Below, in pieces: positions 38,855 to 53,306 of a DNA stretch of 64,000 nucleotides. Below the pieces are notes generated by a model that saw only the letters and a list, made by a program, of their open reading frames with translations, ran no database searches and was not told the DNA's origin. Each line of letters begins with the position of its first letter. Position 1 is the first letter of the stretch. The position numbers and the translations under genes were made by a program. Location: positions 3,829,087-3,893,086 of the forward strand of contig OZ025269.1 of assembly GCA_964019165.1 (NCBI GenBank). Direction: 5' to 3'. This DNA is from Mastigias papua (lineage: Eukaryota > Cnidaria > Scyphozoa > Rhizostomeae > Mastigiidae).

Positions 38855-39190
38855 CGTACACATTTTTGATAAGAAACTTTTGCATTGCCCAGTATTGAAA
38901 CTTCCTTAATTTCTTCACGATTTCAGTACCAGAACTTTCTTATATCAAGACTTTCTTCTCATATGAGTGTTTGATTTTGCGTACCATTACAGTTTTGCAA
39001 ACACAGATCAGCACTAAACAATCATAGCACTGGCATAAATGGATTAACACTGGACAAATTTAGACATTAAATGAAAGAGATGATGTGCTTGTAGTTAAAA
39101 TTGGGAGTTTTAAGTGTATCTTAGCTTATCGACTAACTTAGGTCTCAAAACCCAATATTGAAATTTCTTAACTTTCTACACTCTCTAGGG
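38855..39190 (-). mobile_element. MITE of the CACGTTTTTTATAAG family, reverse orientation
   Basis: TA-CACATTTTTGATAAGAAAC is followed by CCCAGTATTGAAACTTCCTT and, at the far side, CCAATATTGAAATTTCTTAACTTTC, the family's AAGTTAAGAAACTTCAGTACTGG block in reverse complement. Confidence 0.6.
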
Positions 39191-39679
39191 GTACTTCCTA
39201 GTAGAGTGAGACGTGTAGTCATGTATGTAAAATTCAACACCCACATCAAGTTACTAGGAGGAATTGCAAGATAGGCATATTTTGTTGAAAGAGCACACAA
39301 GCAGACTTCAGGAGAGAGACCTTCTAGCAGTGAACTTCTTCCGAACATGCCCATTGCCTTTCTGGACATCAAGAAAATCGCTTCTGAATCTTGAAATCTC
39401 ACACTCTATAGATTGATGGCCAGCTTGCTGTCAAGATTTCAATCACTTTGGTTGATTTCCAAAAATCCTCGGAAATGATCGACATTCCGTAATTGGACAA
39501 GCGGTATTGTGGTTATTATTCCATAATATAAGTTCTTTCGTAGGTTTCATAGTACATAAATCTTCAGTTAAAATGATATTGCTCTCTGAGTGTGATATTT
39601 GAGCTTGGCAAACTTTGATGATACTCCAGTTGTGTACGCTCAGCCTGTCAATAGCTGTACGAAAGTTGCACATATTTTC

Positions 39680-40060
39680 TCATTTGAATTTGGTTTATAC
39701 AAAAGTAGCTCTCAACTGCTTAAAAGTTAAGAAATCTCAGTACTGGATTTTTGATACATAATAAAGCTGATAGTTCATATACTTTACAATTTCCTATATT
39801 CACGCAAGACAATCATCGCCTGTACTAAAGTTGTATAGATTTCTTGTGGTAGCATATATAGTAGAGGGCTATATTTGCATAGTGCATGTCTGTCTGTGTG
39901 ACATTATAGTTATACGCAGATTTGATAACACTCATTTTTTTATACGAAACTGGCTATAAGAAACGAGTACTGGACAGTTTGAAAAAATTAAGAAACTTCA
40001 GTACTCTTTGCAAAAATTTTAAGAAATCATTAAATCGTGATGAAACTGAGATCAATGAAA
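39680..40060 (+). mobile_element. MITE of the CACGTTTTTTATAAG family
   Basis: TTGGTTTATACAAAAGTAGC, AAAGTTAAGAAATCTCAGTA and CTGGATTTTTGATAC match the long form at 28594. A second left-end-like block lies at about 39930-40015, so two insertions or a duplication may be overlaid. Confidence 0.6.
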
Positions 40061-40399
40061 TTTTGTAGAATCCAAGAACATGATTGCCCTGTTGGCCTAG
40101 AACTTAAGACACAAGGAATAAAAATATACTTCTCACATTTGAATACAGTATCAGAACAGAATCGAATCTCTTGACATGATATAAAGGTCTCTAATATTCT
40201 ATAACAGTAGATTCAAAGCCTCTCATCTTCTGTAATAGTTCCTAACGTTAACTAAAGTTTCCTCCTATTTTGAAAAGGTAAACATAAGGAGCCCCAAATA
40301 TTAAATTCACGACTACATAATCAGGAAATACTTATGAAACCATGTTTATTGAAATTTCCTGAATTTTAAGAAACTGGAGTATTCAACTTCGACCTTTGC

Positions 40400-40535
40400 T
40401 TCTTTTAAAAAAACATGAGTGTATTCTTGCTAAGTAAGTCTTGATAAAGCTTAAGTACTTTAACCATGAAAGGCTATGAAAGTTTCATTATTGGGCGAAA
40501 AAAGCTTGGTTGTAAAAAACATGTATTAAACACAT
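40400..40535 (+). mobile_element. MITE right-end fragment, CACGTTTTTTATAAG family
   Basis: AACCATGAAAGGCTATGAAA, GTTTCATTATTGGGCG and TTGTAAAAAACATG-TA match the right ends at 28594 and 18484. Confidence 0.55.
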
Positions 40536-40781
40536 ATTCCGTCACAAAATAATTTATGCTTCTGCTAAGTTTATGTTACACCATTCACTATCCGGTTTGT
40601 TCGTGGTGCTTTACGTCAGTTCAAGGTTGTCATGTGAAGTTTCTAACAATATTGATTTGATTGTTAATTGAAGCCATTTTTGATATTATAGTGGATACAG
40701 TAAAGCATGGTTTAATGGATGGCTCCTTTTTCGTAAAACTAGTGACCTTGTATATCTGACATTTATATCAGAACAAGAATT

Positions 40782-41152
40782 ACACGTTTTGTTTTATAGG
40801 ACTGTGGTTTATAAAAAAGCAGTGCTCGGCTGCTCAATTAGTTAAGAAAGTTCAAAACTGGATGTTTGGACTTAAGGAAATTTATACGTTCACATGCATT
40901 TCAAAATTCCACTTTCACGCAACCAAACCCTTCTTTTGTTTAATTTGCATAGATTTTCTGTAGTAATGTTTGTATTTCAGAGTTACTTTTGTGTAGTACC
41001 TATCTCTTTTTGTAACTTTGCAGTATTACACAAACTCGGATATTCTTCATAAGGAAGAAACTCTTAAGGACGTGTCAATACTGAAGTGAGGAAAAAGCTA
41101 ATGACATTTCGGTACTGGAGGAAAACAATTTCCGGTATAAAGCGCATTTTCA
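40782..41152 (+). mobile_element. MITE of the CACGTTTTTTATAAG family, long form
   Basis: TA-CACGTTTTGTTTTATAGG begins it. GCAGTGCTCGGCTGC, GTTAAGAAAGTTCAAAACTG, CACGCAACC and GTGTCAATACTGAAGTG follow in the same order as at 28594. Confidence 0.7.
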
Positions 41153-41840
41153 GACTTCTTGCCAATATGCAAAACTAACTACCAATGCAAACGCATAGCA
41201 CTTCTTTTAGTCTTCCTTTTGGGAACCGTTCAAGTGTTCCTTATCTGAGCTCTTGAGAAAATTAAGTACCCACTCTTGGCATAATCTCATCGCCTTTGTT
41301 TCTTAGGCGAACTTTAAAGGCTATCAATTCTAACCGTTAGGAAAACTCAAGATCTCACATGACCACAGAGTACCAAGCAAGTGGTCTGTTATGAATTAAT
41401 GCCATTTGAGTCCCTGTAATAAGACTCTCAGTTCTGGTGTTACCTTTAAGATTGCAATTAAAGTGATTTATAGTCTGTCTTCAATGCAGTCACCCTTTCA
41501 TAGCCATCCAGAGAAATTTTAAACCTACCCGTGCATAACAGGTAACATTCCTATAGACATAATGAACTTTAATTGGCCTGATTTCCCTCTAATTATTTAA
41601 CAAACATCAGCCGCGGCCATTCGATTGTTTATAAACACAATGCCATATGATTGTATCTTGTGCGCGATTGTTGGTATCTTTGTTGGTACCTTTTTCATTG
41701 TCGCGATATTGCATCCACACAGACAGTGTCAACCTACCTAGATACAATTTCTAACAGTCCCTGACCAGTTGCTCTTTAGTTATGAAACATTCCATGCATT
41801 GTTCTTTCTGTTTCTTCTGGGTATTTTTTATCTTGGTAAA

Positions 41841-42165
41841 GGGTTTTCTCGTTAGAAGGAGGTTTATAGGAAAGTTGAATTCAACTGCTAAAAAAGTTAA
41901 GAAGTTCAGTGCTGAGTTTTCGAGACCTAAGAACGTCGATAAACGATGTACCTGTAGAATTCTAATACTCACGCAAGAAAATAATCGCTTTTACCTAATT
42001 TCTTTAAGTTTATGCAGTTCATATCTGTCTGTTTAACACTGTATTGTCACGCAACCTTGAACTTTTCTTGCTATGAAAGCCTTAAAAAAGTCTTCAGAAC
42101 CGAAATATAAAAAGCTAGGAAGTTGCAGTACTGAGTCAAAAACGTTCCTTTTATGAAAGCCGTAT
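41841..42165 (+). mobile_element. MITE of the CACGTTTTTTATAAG family, long form
   Basis: Begins GGGTTTTCTCGTTAGAAGG. Shared blocks are GGTTTATAGGAAAGTTG, GTTAAGAAGTTCAGTGCTGA and CACGCAAGAAAATAATCGC, with right end CTTTTATGAAAGCCG-TA. The paired open frames here are by-products. Confidence 0.7.
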
Positions 42166-42576
42166 ATTCTGGTGTTTAGCTCACGGAAAGAAACAGAGGA
42201 TGCACTTAGCTTTTGTATGTGTATGGGTAGTATATAAAACGAGGATCAAAGACTTCAATGTCGATTTACAGGCGTCTGTAGCTGTTGTATGGACTACCAT
42301 CCAAATAGCTTGCCCTATGGCAGGTCGATATCTTAAAGGACACCTCGAGCCAAGGCTGCGTTCTTGTCTAAAGTCTACTCAGTAGCTTGTTATAACAACG
42401 CAGCGTAGATAAAGATGGGAGGAGAGGGGCTGGCCACCCTACTCAACAGAGCTGATCCCCCGGGATGCGCATTACCTCAAGCAGGTGCTCCCAATTTAGA
42501 GAATGCGTATGAAAATAACCGTTGCCATCTGTAGTCATTTACTTCTAAGTGAAATGCTTAGATAACATAGCAAACG

Positions 42577-42762
42577 ACAGCATATCCATCAAATGCATGA
42601 GAGCTCTGTCAGGTCTATTTTCTCCCAAACTAATTGACCAATCATCATGCAGCATTCTGACCATACATGCTAAGACTAGGCACATTTGGATGATGATTGG
42701 TCAGTTAGGTTGGGAGAAAATAGACTTCTTCGGAGTTCACAAGCATTTGGCAGCTATGCTGT
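42577..42762. mobile_element. Foldback/MITE-like element, copy 2
   Basis: Left arm ACAGCATATCCATCAAATGC...GTCTATTTTCTCCCAAAC...GACCAATCATCAT pairs with right arm ATGATGATTGGTCAG...GGTTGGGAGAAAATAGAC...GCATTTGGCAGCTATGCTGT. The arms are about 73 bases with a loop of about 40. Same family as 13245-13465. Confidence 0.85.
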
Positions 42763-44241
<1,479 letters not shown>

Positions 44242-46410
44242 GGTTCTATAAATACACATAGTTATCAATTAGTAATTGATATATACAGCCATTGGAGAAA
44301 TCGAAGGTTTTTACGTTAGCTCTCATTGGCAGAATCATTGCTGGAAACAATTTAATTATATCTCGCTGAAATTGCATGAGACATAGAGGCACTAAGTCCT
44401 TGTTGGATAATCATACTCACTCTGCTCAGTGCTCTTTGCTATTGTATTGCGATATGTGGATTCATTTCGAGTTGAACACAACGTAGCATGCAACACAAAT
44501 TCCAGTCTAGTGATTTTAGCGACAGGTTAGGAACCATTTGTGATGATGTTACTCCACAGGAGTGAGTTAAGAACTTGTTTTTGTGCTGTCAATGCTTATG
44601 GCTGGTTCTTACCATGACATGATATGAAACAATAGTCTTTCAGGTAGAGAGTTAGCCCTAAAAATCTGACCCCTTAGATCTGTACCCCTTTCTTGTTAGT
44701 TTGCAAACATTTTATGTTTTACGTAGAAGCAGACAACTGTTGAATGATCGTACTTTCTCCTCTACGGATTTTTAGTGCCTATCATACTTTACAATCAGCT
44801 TAAAAATCTACATCTTGAATATATGTTACAATGTCTTCAAAACTTTGACTCTCTTTACAGTGTACATACTTGAGCTAATGAGCAGACCGTAAATCAGAAA
44901 GCGGACACCAACAAGCGACATGACAACTTTCGCAGTCCAAGAGCTCTTCTAAATTTCTCTTGGCTTGGGAGTCTTTCTGCTTTAGGTGCATTCAGCCATA
45001 ATTTCTTTTGTATTGAACGCGAACAAAATTCGAAAGTATTTGTGCCATTATGATAGCTTTCTCTTGGTGTCTTTACCGCTATAGTCTTTGGCTAGATGTG
45101 GCTCAAGCGCTGCTTTCTTCAGGCCTGCATTCATTCAATACAGCCATAGCATTCGTTTTTCAGTAATTTTTGATCGCATATCTTCCTTATTGGGGTTCAT
45201 TGTAAGCAAGGGGAGTTGTGACCTGGCTGGGCACAGGAAAATTTCGGCTCAGATTAATAAGTTTCGAGACGCTGAGCAGATCATGAGGAGCTGTAGCCTC
45301 AGAAACTGTTTTGACTGCTCCATTTGTTCCTGGACACCTTCAAATGCTGAATACTATTCGTATGCAGTATGACATGCATTGTAGCCCTGTAACATACAAT
45401 TTTGCATTTTGTGTCTGGTATACTGACTTTTTAGGGTCTAAGGGAAATACGGAAAATGGTTCATTTTAAACTTATATTAGGATTTACTGGTCTGTATATA
45501 TTTTGAATTTGTTTTAAGAAACTGAACTAGACAGAAATCATGATAATGCCCATTGTTCCTATTTGCAAACCATATAGGATCATAGTAGGATTGCCTATTT
45601 TGGGCATATTTGCTAACACTTGTGCAAATTCGAAGTCCAATGCTTGACGATCACGATAGAACAGAATACTTACCTTGCAAGAAATCAGAAGCACAATGAT
45701 GAATACGAAACAGCAGGATCTAAAACAGTGGTTCTTATATGTAGGTACTGATACAATGCTTAGGAGGCAATGTCGACATTTTGCATTGGTCTTACCGAGA
45801 TTTTTACAAGATTTTGGTGGTTTTTAAACGACTTGGCTTACGCTAGTGGAGACAAAGAGCCATAAGTTTCTAGTCAGTTTGATATGGAAAAAGAAATGAT
45901 AGAAAAATTTTAACAAATAACCACTCGAAAATACAAGAGCATCTCTTGAAAATAACCCCATGAAATGCATCTTCCAGCTATCTGGCGGGCCTAAAATTCA
46001 AACATCTCTCTCCAGACTAGCAACTATAGTGGAATCTCATGAAAACACAATTCCACGCAAGTCATGGCTTTCAATCATGCATGATGGAAAAATATACAAC
46101 TTTGACAGTCTATCAAACTTGTGAATGAAAATTTTCCGTATTTTCATTGAGATCATTAGATTTAAGCAAGCTATGAATATTACTATTATTTTGCTGTACA
46201 CATTTGTGTACATAATGTGTACATGTTTAATGCTTTACTTTGTCTCTGTCTCTTTTTGACATACAGGTTACCGCCTTGGTTGATATAAATGCTGCCCTAG
46301 ACAGATTGGGCCCCTATATTGTCAGATTTTCTCAGCCCTACTCTTCGAGTCACAACGCCCCTGCAGGTGCTCATTCTGCACTCTCTAGTTATAAAAATGA
46401 GAATTTGTAC
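44242..46410. other. No recognisable gene
   Basis: The frame at 45088-45372 has no recognisable domain. Confidence 0.4.
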
Positions 46411-46525
<115 letters not shown>

Positions 46526-47718
46526 AAGCCAATAGCCTTTAAATAACAGCAAGACATACGTGGAAAAACTGGAATAACTAAGACTTTTAGGATATAGACC
46601 TATTTGTTATTGTTGTAGGAAGCAAATGTGGTTGCTACACGTCATTGTGTGTAAACTAACAGCATTTTCAATTTCAATATTTGCTTTTGCTTGCTTTGAG
46701 TCTGATATCTTTCTACCTTGTGATCTTGACTTCAAGATTCCTCGAGTATCTTATCAATGGTTTGTACATGCTGTCCCGCGCGGGCCAGCATATCGTCTGC
46801 TAGCATGCTTACGCGGATGAATAATCGTTAGAGGGTACTATTGAGCATATTTGACAGATTCTGCTTTGCGAGGTGTTTCTTGACTATAGACAGGCGATAT
46901 TGAACAATCTGCAATGACAGGCGTGCGATAAATGTTGCCTTAGGTCAAACTGTTTTACCGTAATGCTATGATATACTTAAAATCACATAATCCCGGCATT
47001 TCTTAAATCAACTACTTTCCTTTACGGCTTTTCGTCTGTCATGGTCGGTTGTAGCTATTGAGTTATCGTCTCTCAATTATATGGTTTTATCTTATATGCA
47101 GTTGTGGATGCGACGGTTTACTTTGCCGTAGAAAAGGCCCGTGAGGCGCAGATGATTCGTTATCGCATTGTGATACGCTAGAGAGCTGTACGTGCTCTCA
47201 AATCAATTACTGCAGTATTCGTATCGCGTAAACTCGAGTTTATCTGAGAAATCACCTCAAGTCAATTGTTACATTGTGCTTACGGATTATCGGACTTCGC
47301 TCGTTGGCTTATCGTTAAATGCGTTTATGCTTATAAAACGCGAACAATGTGTTTTGCATTATCCATCGATTGACATCCAGTTCGAGGGCAGATGGCAGTG
47401 AGCTCCGACGTGATTAATGAGTGAAGATCTGTGTCTTTTTGCTCCATCACAAAGCTGATTGGTATGGCCGTGTTACTCTATTAATTTGATTTAGACTCAA
47501 TTGAAACCAAGTGGCTTAACAATCAATGTTTGAATAGTTCTACCTATCTGCTTGCGATTTTACGAGAGCTTAAATCAGTAACACCTAGCTCAACTTGATA
47601 AATGCATTACATTCTGCTAAAAGATGGATAGCTTCATATTAGAATCAGCTCGCTTGTGGCTAAAGGTTTCTGCAATTGTATTTACAGAAGTTATCTTGAT
47701 ATAGTTCATTCATTAAAG

Positions 47719-47749
<31 letters not shown>

Positions 47750-49407
47750 ATCAACGTTTGTGACTGTTGTACAATAATTTTGAGCTACGCGACATACTTT
47801 TTCCTACTTACTTCCTTTTGAGTCACTCAAAATAACGACGTGTATCATTCAGAAAACCAAGTAATTGCAATTTTACTCAGAGTGATTTAACTGTAATACA
47901 GCACTTCCACATATTAGCTTGTCATAGCCTCTATCCATTTCTTACTTTTTGCAGACTCCATCTATCCATTGCTTTTTGACTGCTGTTTTTGTCGGGGAGA
48001 GCTCGGCAATTTAAGTAGCAGACTTGTAAGAATTCAACTTAACCAAATAACGAGTAACTTAGTGCCTGGAGAAGCTCTTCTATTGAGCTATGTTTTACCC
48101 TATTGCTAGGCTTGCGAGACTTTTCAATCCGAATTGAAGGTTTTGCAGACGAAACAGTTTATTTAGGGATTCGATTGAAAGCTGTAAGGCGCTATGATGG
48201 GCAATCTTGAACAACTGTTGTTTATTGGTTTGTTAGGGATAGCTTATTTTCAATCGGATTCGTTCTATCTCTTTTATATAATACTCCAAACTTAACTTCA
48301 ATAAAGGTACGAATAGCAGATTACAGATCTCTGAGGTAGTACTGATGTTGCGTGTAATGTAGGCGATATGCTGGTTCGCATAGGGTACTTCGTTTCATGT
48401 TAAAACTAGCAAGTCTTTCTGCAGAAAACATTCACGCGCGATTCACTTATGTAGTTGCAGGACTGTTATGTTTGCTTTAATTCTGATGTTAGGAGTAATT
48501 TGTTGTTCATCTTGTCAAAGTTTGAATTAGTTTTCTATTCACGAATCCTTCGTCAGTGGTATATTGTGACATCTAATGTGGAATGTGGCTTCTACAAATA
48601 GGGGGAAAAGGTTTTACCAAATGAGAGATTTATTTAGCTGCTATTAGTTCAGAAACATAGTAGCTGAGGTATTTCAATCAGATATGCTAATCGTTGCTGC
48701 ATTTTCAACCAACAACAGCATAACAATCATTTTTATCCGAAACAATTTCTACAATTTCTGTGTCAGGCAGTGATTGTCTTCACTCGCAAAATTTTAGTGA
48801 ATTAAGCGTCTGTGAAATTCAAGTAGCCAATTCTCTTTCAGACTGCCAAGCACTACCTTGTCGATTTGATTATAAAACTATGAAGCTTTCTCAATATAAT
48901 AAATCGGGTTTCCTATGATTTTTTCCATATGCAGATTTTCTTCCAAAGATAGGTGATATGTAATGTTTAGCATGGCCATATGAAATTGAGCATTTAAACT
49001 TTAATAACAATTACCTTGGCACATTCATACAATAGCTAGAAGCGTTTCAATGGATAGCTTGGGAAGGCAAAGATTGTAGCTATAAGTGCATGGCTGGCCT
49101 TCATATTCCAGCCTAAAAGCAGTGACACTACTTCACTCTGGAGTCTTTAGGAGTCCATGACACTTTTTGAGACTTTGTAAGCAAGGATCGTTTTTATTGC
49201 TTCAGATTGAACCACACCTGAGACTTAACATAAGGCATGTTTTTGTATTTTCATAGCTAGAGTGCACGTTTCCACTTTCCATGATTTGACTGCTTTGATT
49301 CGTCACCTACATTGTAGTCATACTTCAACCTCTGATAATACTTCACCTGATCGATCTTTCTATAGTTTCTATACTTAATTTCGCAATATTTTGTAATTTA
49401 GCCCATA
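46526..49407. other. No recognisable gene; short (TA)n at 47719-47748
   Basis: Frames at 46626-46820 and 47192-47401 carry no known domain. A 30-base TA run lies at 47719-47748. Confidence 0.4.
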
Positions 49408-49860
49408 CACTCTTTTATAAGATCAAACTTTAAAGGGACAATGAGGCTGCGATTTGCCCAATAAGTATTACAGTAGTACTGAGAGAACGTACTCAGCTTC
49501 AGAGGAGAATTTCACAGGCACTCATCTATTAACATTCTTTTGGCAAAGGGATCCTGACGAAGCTGTTCATAGCCATTACTATTCATTGCTATATATTCGA
49601 AATTAGTCTGGTATATTTTTGTGAATCCTGTTTGACTATCTTTCCATAACTGAATTCCAATAAGCAGTGGATATTTCTTAAAAAAACTAATGGGGAAGTT
49701 TCTCACCGGGCCCTTAAATTTCCCTATTAGGTGGCCCATAATTTCCTACTAGCAAGCGCTCTCTTAATAAAGTTGCTTTGAAAATTAACTTTACATGCTC
49801 TCCGTATAATGCTCAGATGTCGAATTGATTTTTGTTCCTTCGTCTCTTTACTTTCAGTTA
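49408..49860 (+). mobile_element. CACGTTTTTTATAAG-related repeat, subfamily 2, copy 1
   Basis: TA-CACTCTTTTATAAGATCAAAC, then ATGAGGCTGCGATTTGCCC and a diverged body. The start and the blocks that follow match 53307-53520 in order (CAAACTTTAAA, TGAGGCT.CGATTTGCC, TTTCACA). The right edge is approximate. Confidence 0.55.
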
Positions 49861-50070
49861 ATGTTTATCTGATTTACTTGCACTACACAAAAGCCACATA
49901 GTCAAATTGATGTCCCTGGTTGCGACATCCATGAGTGTCAATTACCCATCTGTAGAAATTTCTTAAAAGACCCCCTGGCAATAAGTCCAGCTATACTTGT
50001 GGCCGATATTTGCTTATTACAGAGTACTTCCTACACTGTCATTTGACCTCTTCAGGATACTAACCTTTTT

Positions 50071-50113
50071 GTTATTATAATTATTATTATAATTATTATT
50101 ATTAGTATTATAA
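50071..50113. repeat. (TTA)n/(ATAATT) short repeat
   Basis: TTATTATAATTATTATTATAATTATTATTATTAG. Confidence 0.85.
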
Positions 50114-51235
50114 AATTCTTTAAATTTGATGTATATACATATAGTTTGTCAAACTAATTCATATCAACTATTTGCAATATTACAAAATTTATGCAATAAA
50201 GATAAAACATAAGTAGAATAAAGAAGTAATAAATCATTTTTCAATCTAATTTTTCTTTGGATTTCGCTATGGCCTCATTTTGTTTATTTACAGATCTTGC
50301 AGTTGCATTTATCCCCATTGCATTATTTTATCTTTCTTTTAGATATCGCAGTTGAGTTAACATTTATGGAAGTAGCCCGCACGTAGCTTTCATTTATTTA
50401 AGCTTTGCCGCACATAAATAAGCCAGTCCCTAGCATCAAATATTCTGTACTGACTTCTATGTCTGGTATTTGACTTTGGTGACCTTGAACTAAAAGCAAG
50501 ATATCGAAATGCGCTGTTTGTACCGTATACTGCATTGCAAAATCTACTTTTTGCCTGTATGATTCTTAGCAGTGTGTGAGGCTGCTTTTCATTGTTTGCA
50601 AGAAAGTATCTTGAATTGAAGCGTTGGATGTGGAGGCAACTCGATAACGTTAGGTTTTTGCCTCCACCTCTAAAACAGTTAAATTTGAGTTTTACTCATT
50701 GACTTCTCAATATCTTAGTGGTATAGAAAAAAATATATTTTCAATTTAGTTGAAAACAGAGCGGTATGCTAAGTAATCAGTCAAGTCCTCGCTTTTGTAT
50801 GGAAGGAAATGGTACCGGTTTCAGCATATTTTGGTCTAGACGTACCCAGTGCAACTGGGTAAGTGCTACAAAACGTCAAATCCGAACTGAACATATATGC
50901 TGTATAACCGAGAAGATCACCACGAACATTTCGAGGTTTTAAGAGAGTTTGTATGAAGAGATAAACTTTGCAGCATATATGCAACTTACACTATTTTTAC
51001 TAACTCATCAGGCATTGCATAATTTATCTGAGATTTGGTAATAAAACGTAAGAACTTGTGAAAATCTATATCAAACAGTGAGTCACTGGTGTTAGAATAA
51101 ATCTCGAGGCAGTGAAAAACAGCGTTATTGCCATTCATGGCCCTGCCATATTTGAAAAATATATTCATGTATACTGTACTCTCACAAGAGAGTCACAGTG
51201 CAGCTTTACTATTAAGCCAGGATTTTATGAACACA
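50114..51235. other. No recognisable gene
   Basis: Minus-strand frames at 50781-50984 and 50986-51168 have no motif support. Confidence 0.4.
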
Positions 51236-51457
51236 TTCATTGTGTTTGTTGCCATTCATTCTTTAACATGTAACTGATTTTAGACACTATATTATAGTTT
51301 ATATAAAGCAGAGAATATTCTTTATACCTATACCCCCTCAAGGCACTTCATGGTGTTTGCTGTCATATATTGTTCAACATATCACTGATTTTGGACACTA
51401 TATGATAGTTCAAACAGGGCAGAGAATATTCTCAGTACCTATTCCCCTCAATGAATT
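51236..51457 (+). repeat. Two-unit tandem duplication, unit 111 bases
   Basis: ACTGATTTTAGACACTATAT...GCAGAGAATATTCT...CCCCTCAA occurs at 51236-51346 and again, diverged, at 51347-51457, at a constant offset of 111. Confidence 0.85.
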
Positions 51458-52609
51458 TCCTCAGGCCAATAGTCATCAGTTCCTTGATATGCAGATGCAG
51501 CAAACCCTGCACTCAAGAACTGTCATTTATTAAGAACCTATAGCCTGAAATCGCAAATTGCAATTTCATATACCTGGAACATTTTTGGCCTGATAGCCTA
51601 ACTGCACTATCATATAAGCTTCATGCTTTATCCACTGAGAAATAACTTGAGTCTACTTGCCAATCAACCCCTATCATAGATGATACTAAACAAGTTCTTC
51701 AGTGATAAAATCAATCTTATGTACCTGCAACCTGATTACTGCGACTGCCTTATTGCATAAAATGTGAACAAGATCATGTCAAATCGTAGGTGCTTACGTG
51801 TGAGTTTGTGCAATAGTTTGCTATATCTCATTTGGTTTTACCAAGCCAACGGAGTCACTGTTTAAGGAGAATTTTACACGAAAGTCTATAATGAGAGCAG
51901 ATTTGTTGAGAAATGCTTTCCCTTATTTGCACAATGATATACATCACGCCCTAGGTCTGCCAGCTTCGATATTCCAGCTGATATTGCTCAAGCTCCCATA
52001 CCAAAGGTATATATTTGTATATGCTTATGTGACACAAACGCAAAAACGCTGATTTATTTGAACGAGATTAGGCATTTCAAGCTCTGGCATGTCATGCTCT
52101 GGCATGTCAAGCTCAAACACTCACTCTCCTTATGCAGTCTGTACTTTAGATTTATTAATAACACCCAATAGCCTTGACCCGTACTACAAATAATATTACA
52201 AGATGCGTCACTGTAGCAGATAAGGTAACAAAGGTGCTAGAGCTCTCTTTAAATTGCAAAACCATGATGAGCCCTATTCAGCAATAAAGCGCTAACAATA
52301 AAACATTATTTATTGTCGTATGAAATTTATTCCATTGAAAAGTACTGTGCGTTGAATCCTCAAAAATAACTGTTGCTTCTGGAACTTCCTAATATAAGGT
52401 TAACCTGAATATCCGCCTAAACCTATTCTATAATGAACGTACTTCGATGAAACTGAACTGATACGAATCTACTAGTCTACCGTTCCAGAGGGTTATGGAG
52501 TCGTCTATATAAAAAAGTATCAAAAGTTGGCAAATAGCATTTCATTACTGACTATGCTGTTTTGTCGGTAAATGCAACAGCTTATCTAACCACTACTTTC
52601 TTTAATGGT
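51458..52609. other. No recognisable gene
   Basis: A small repeat, CTCTGGCATGTCA twice, lies at 52081-52110. Nothing else was seen. Confidence 0.4.
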
Positions 52610-52652
52610 ACTTCTAAAATGATTTCGTTGTTGGAGAACGCAGCTTGATGAT

Positions 52653-52924
52653 GAAATTCAGTACAAGAATCGCAACAAGAAATAAAGACATTTTATTGTC
52701 TTTGTAGATGTATTTTAATTTCGACAATTCCTTCTAAATACGACATAACCGGTAGACCTAAGACCTAACAAGACATAATCAGTAACAGTGTGTCTTGTTA
52801 GGTCTTAGCTACTGATTAGGTCTACCGATTATGTCGTATTTAGAAGGAATTGTCGAAATTAAAATGCATCTACAAAGACAATAAAATGTCTTTATTTCTT
52901 GTCGCGATTCTAGTACTGAACTTC
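52653..52924. mobile_element. Large near-perfect palindrome (foldback element)
   Basis: The left arm (about 52653-52775) and right arm (about 52791-52924) are reverse complements, with only about five mismatches over the outer 108 bases. Anchors are GAATCGC.ACAAGAAATAAAG and TTTCGACAATTCCTTCTAAA. An inner stem AAGACCTAACAAGACA/TGTCTTGTTAGGTCTT closes the hairpin, with a 10-base bulge on the right. ACTTCTAAAATG at 52610-52621 and 52920-52931 is an exact 12-base direct repeat around it. No protein is encoded. Confidence 0.9.
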
Positions 52925-53306
52925 TAAAATGCAAGTCAATAGTTCAATCCGGAATGACCTCAGAAATAAGGATTGGTAGCCATGTCGTATTTAGCAGACA
53001 CGGAGTTCTATGTTCTCAAAGCGACATATGTCAGTATTATTAGTTCATCCGGTTTGATGTTAGCCTAGTACTGAGAAGCGCCTGGAAAGTTTTGTCGTCG
53101 ATTTGTGCAGTCAACGTTAGTGATAGTTATGTGTACCTATGCTGTGCACCCAGAGTGTATACGGTTCGCATCCCTCTCAGATACACTTTAAAAGCATAGA
53201 ATTGGCTGTCTCAGAAATATCAGCTAATTGCACAATAGGTAGCAGACAGGCAAGTTAGAGCACTGCTATTTGCAACTCTGTTTACAGATAGCGGCTAAAG
53301 AATATA

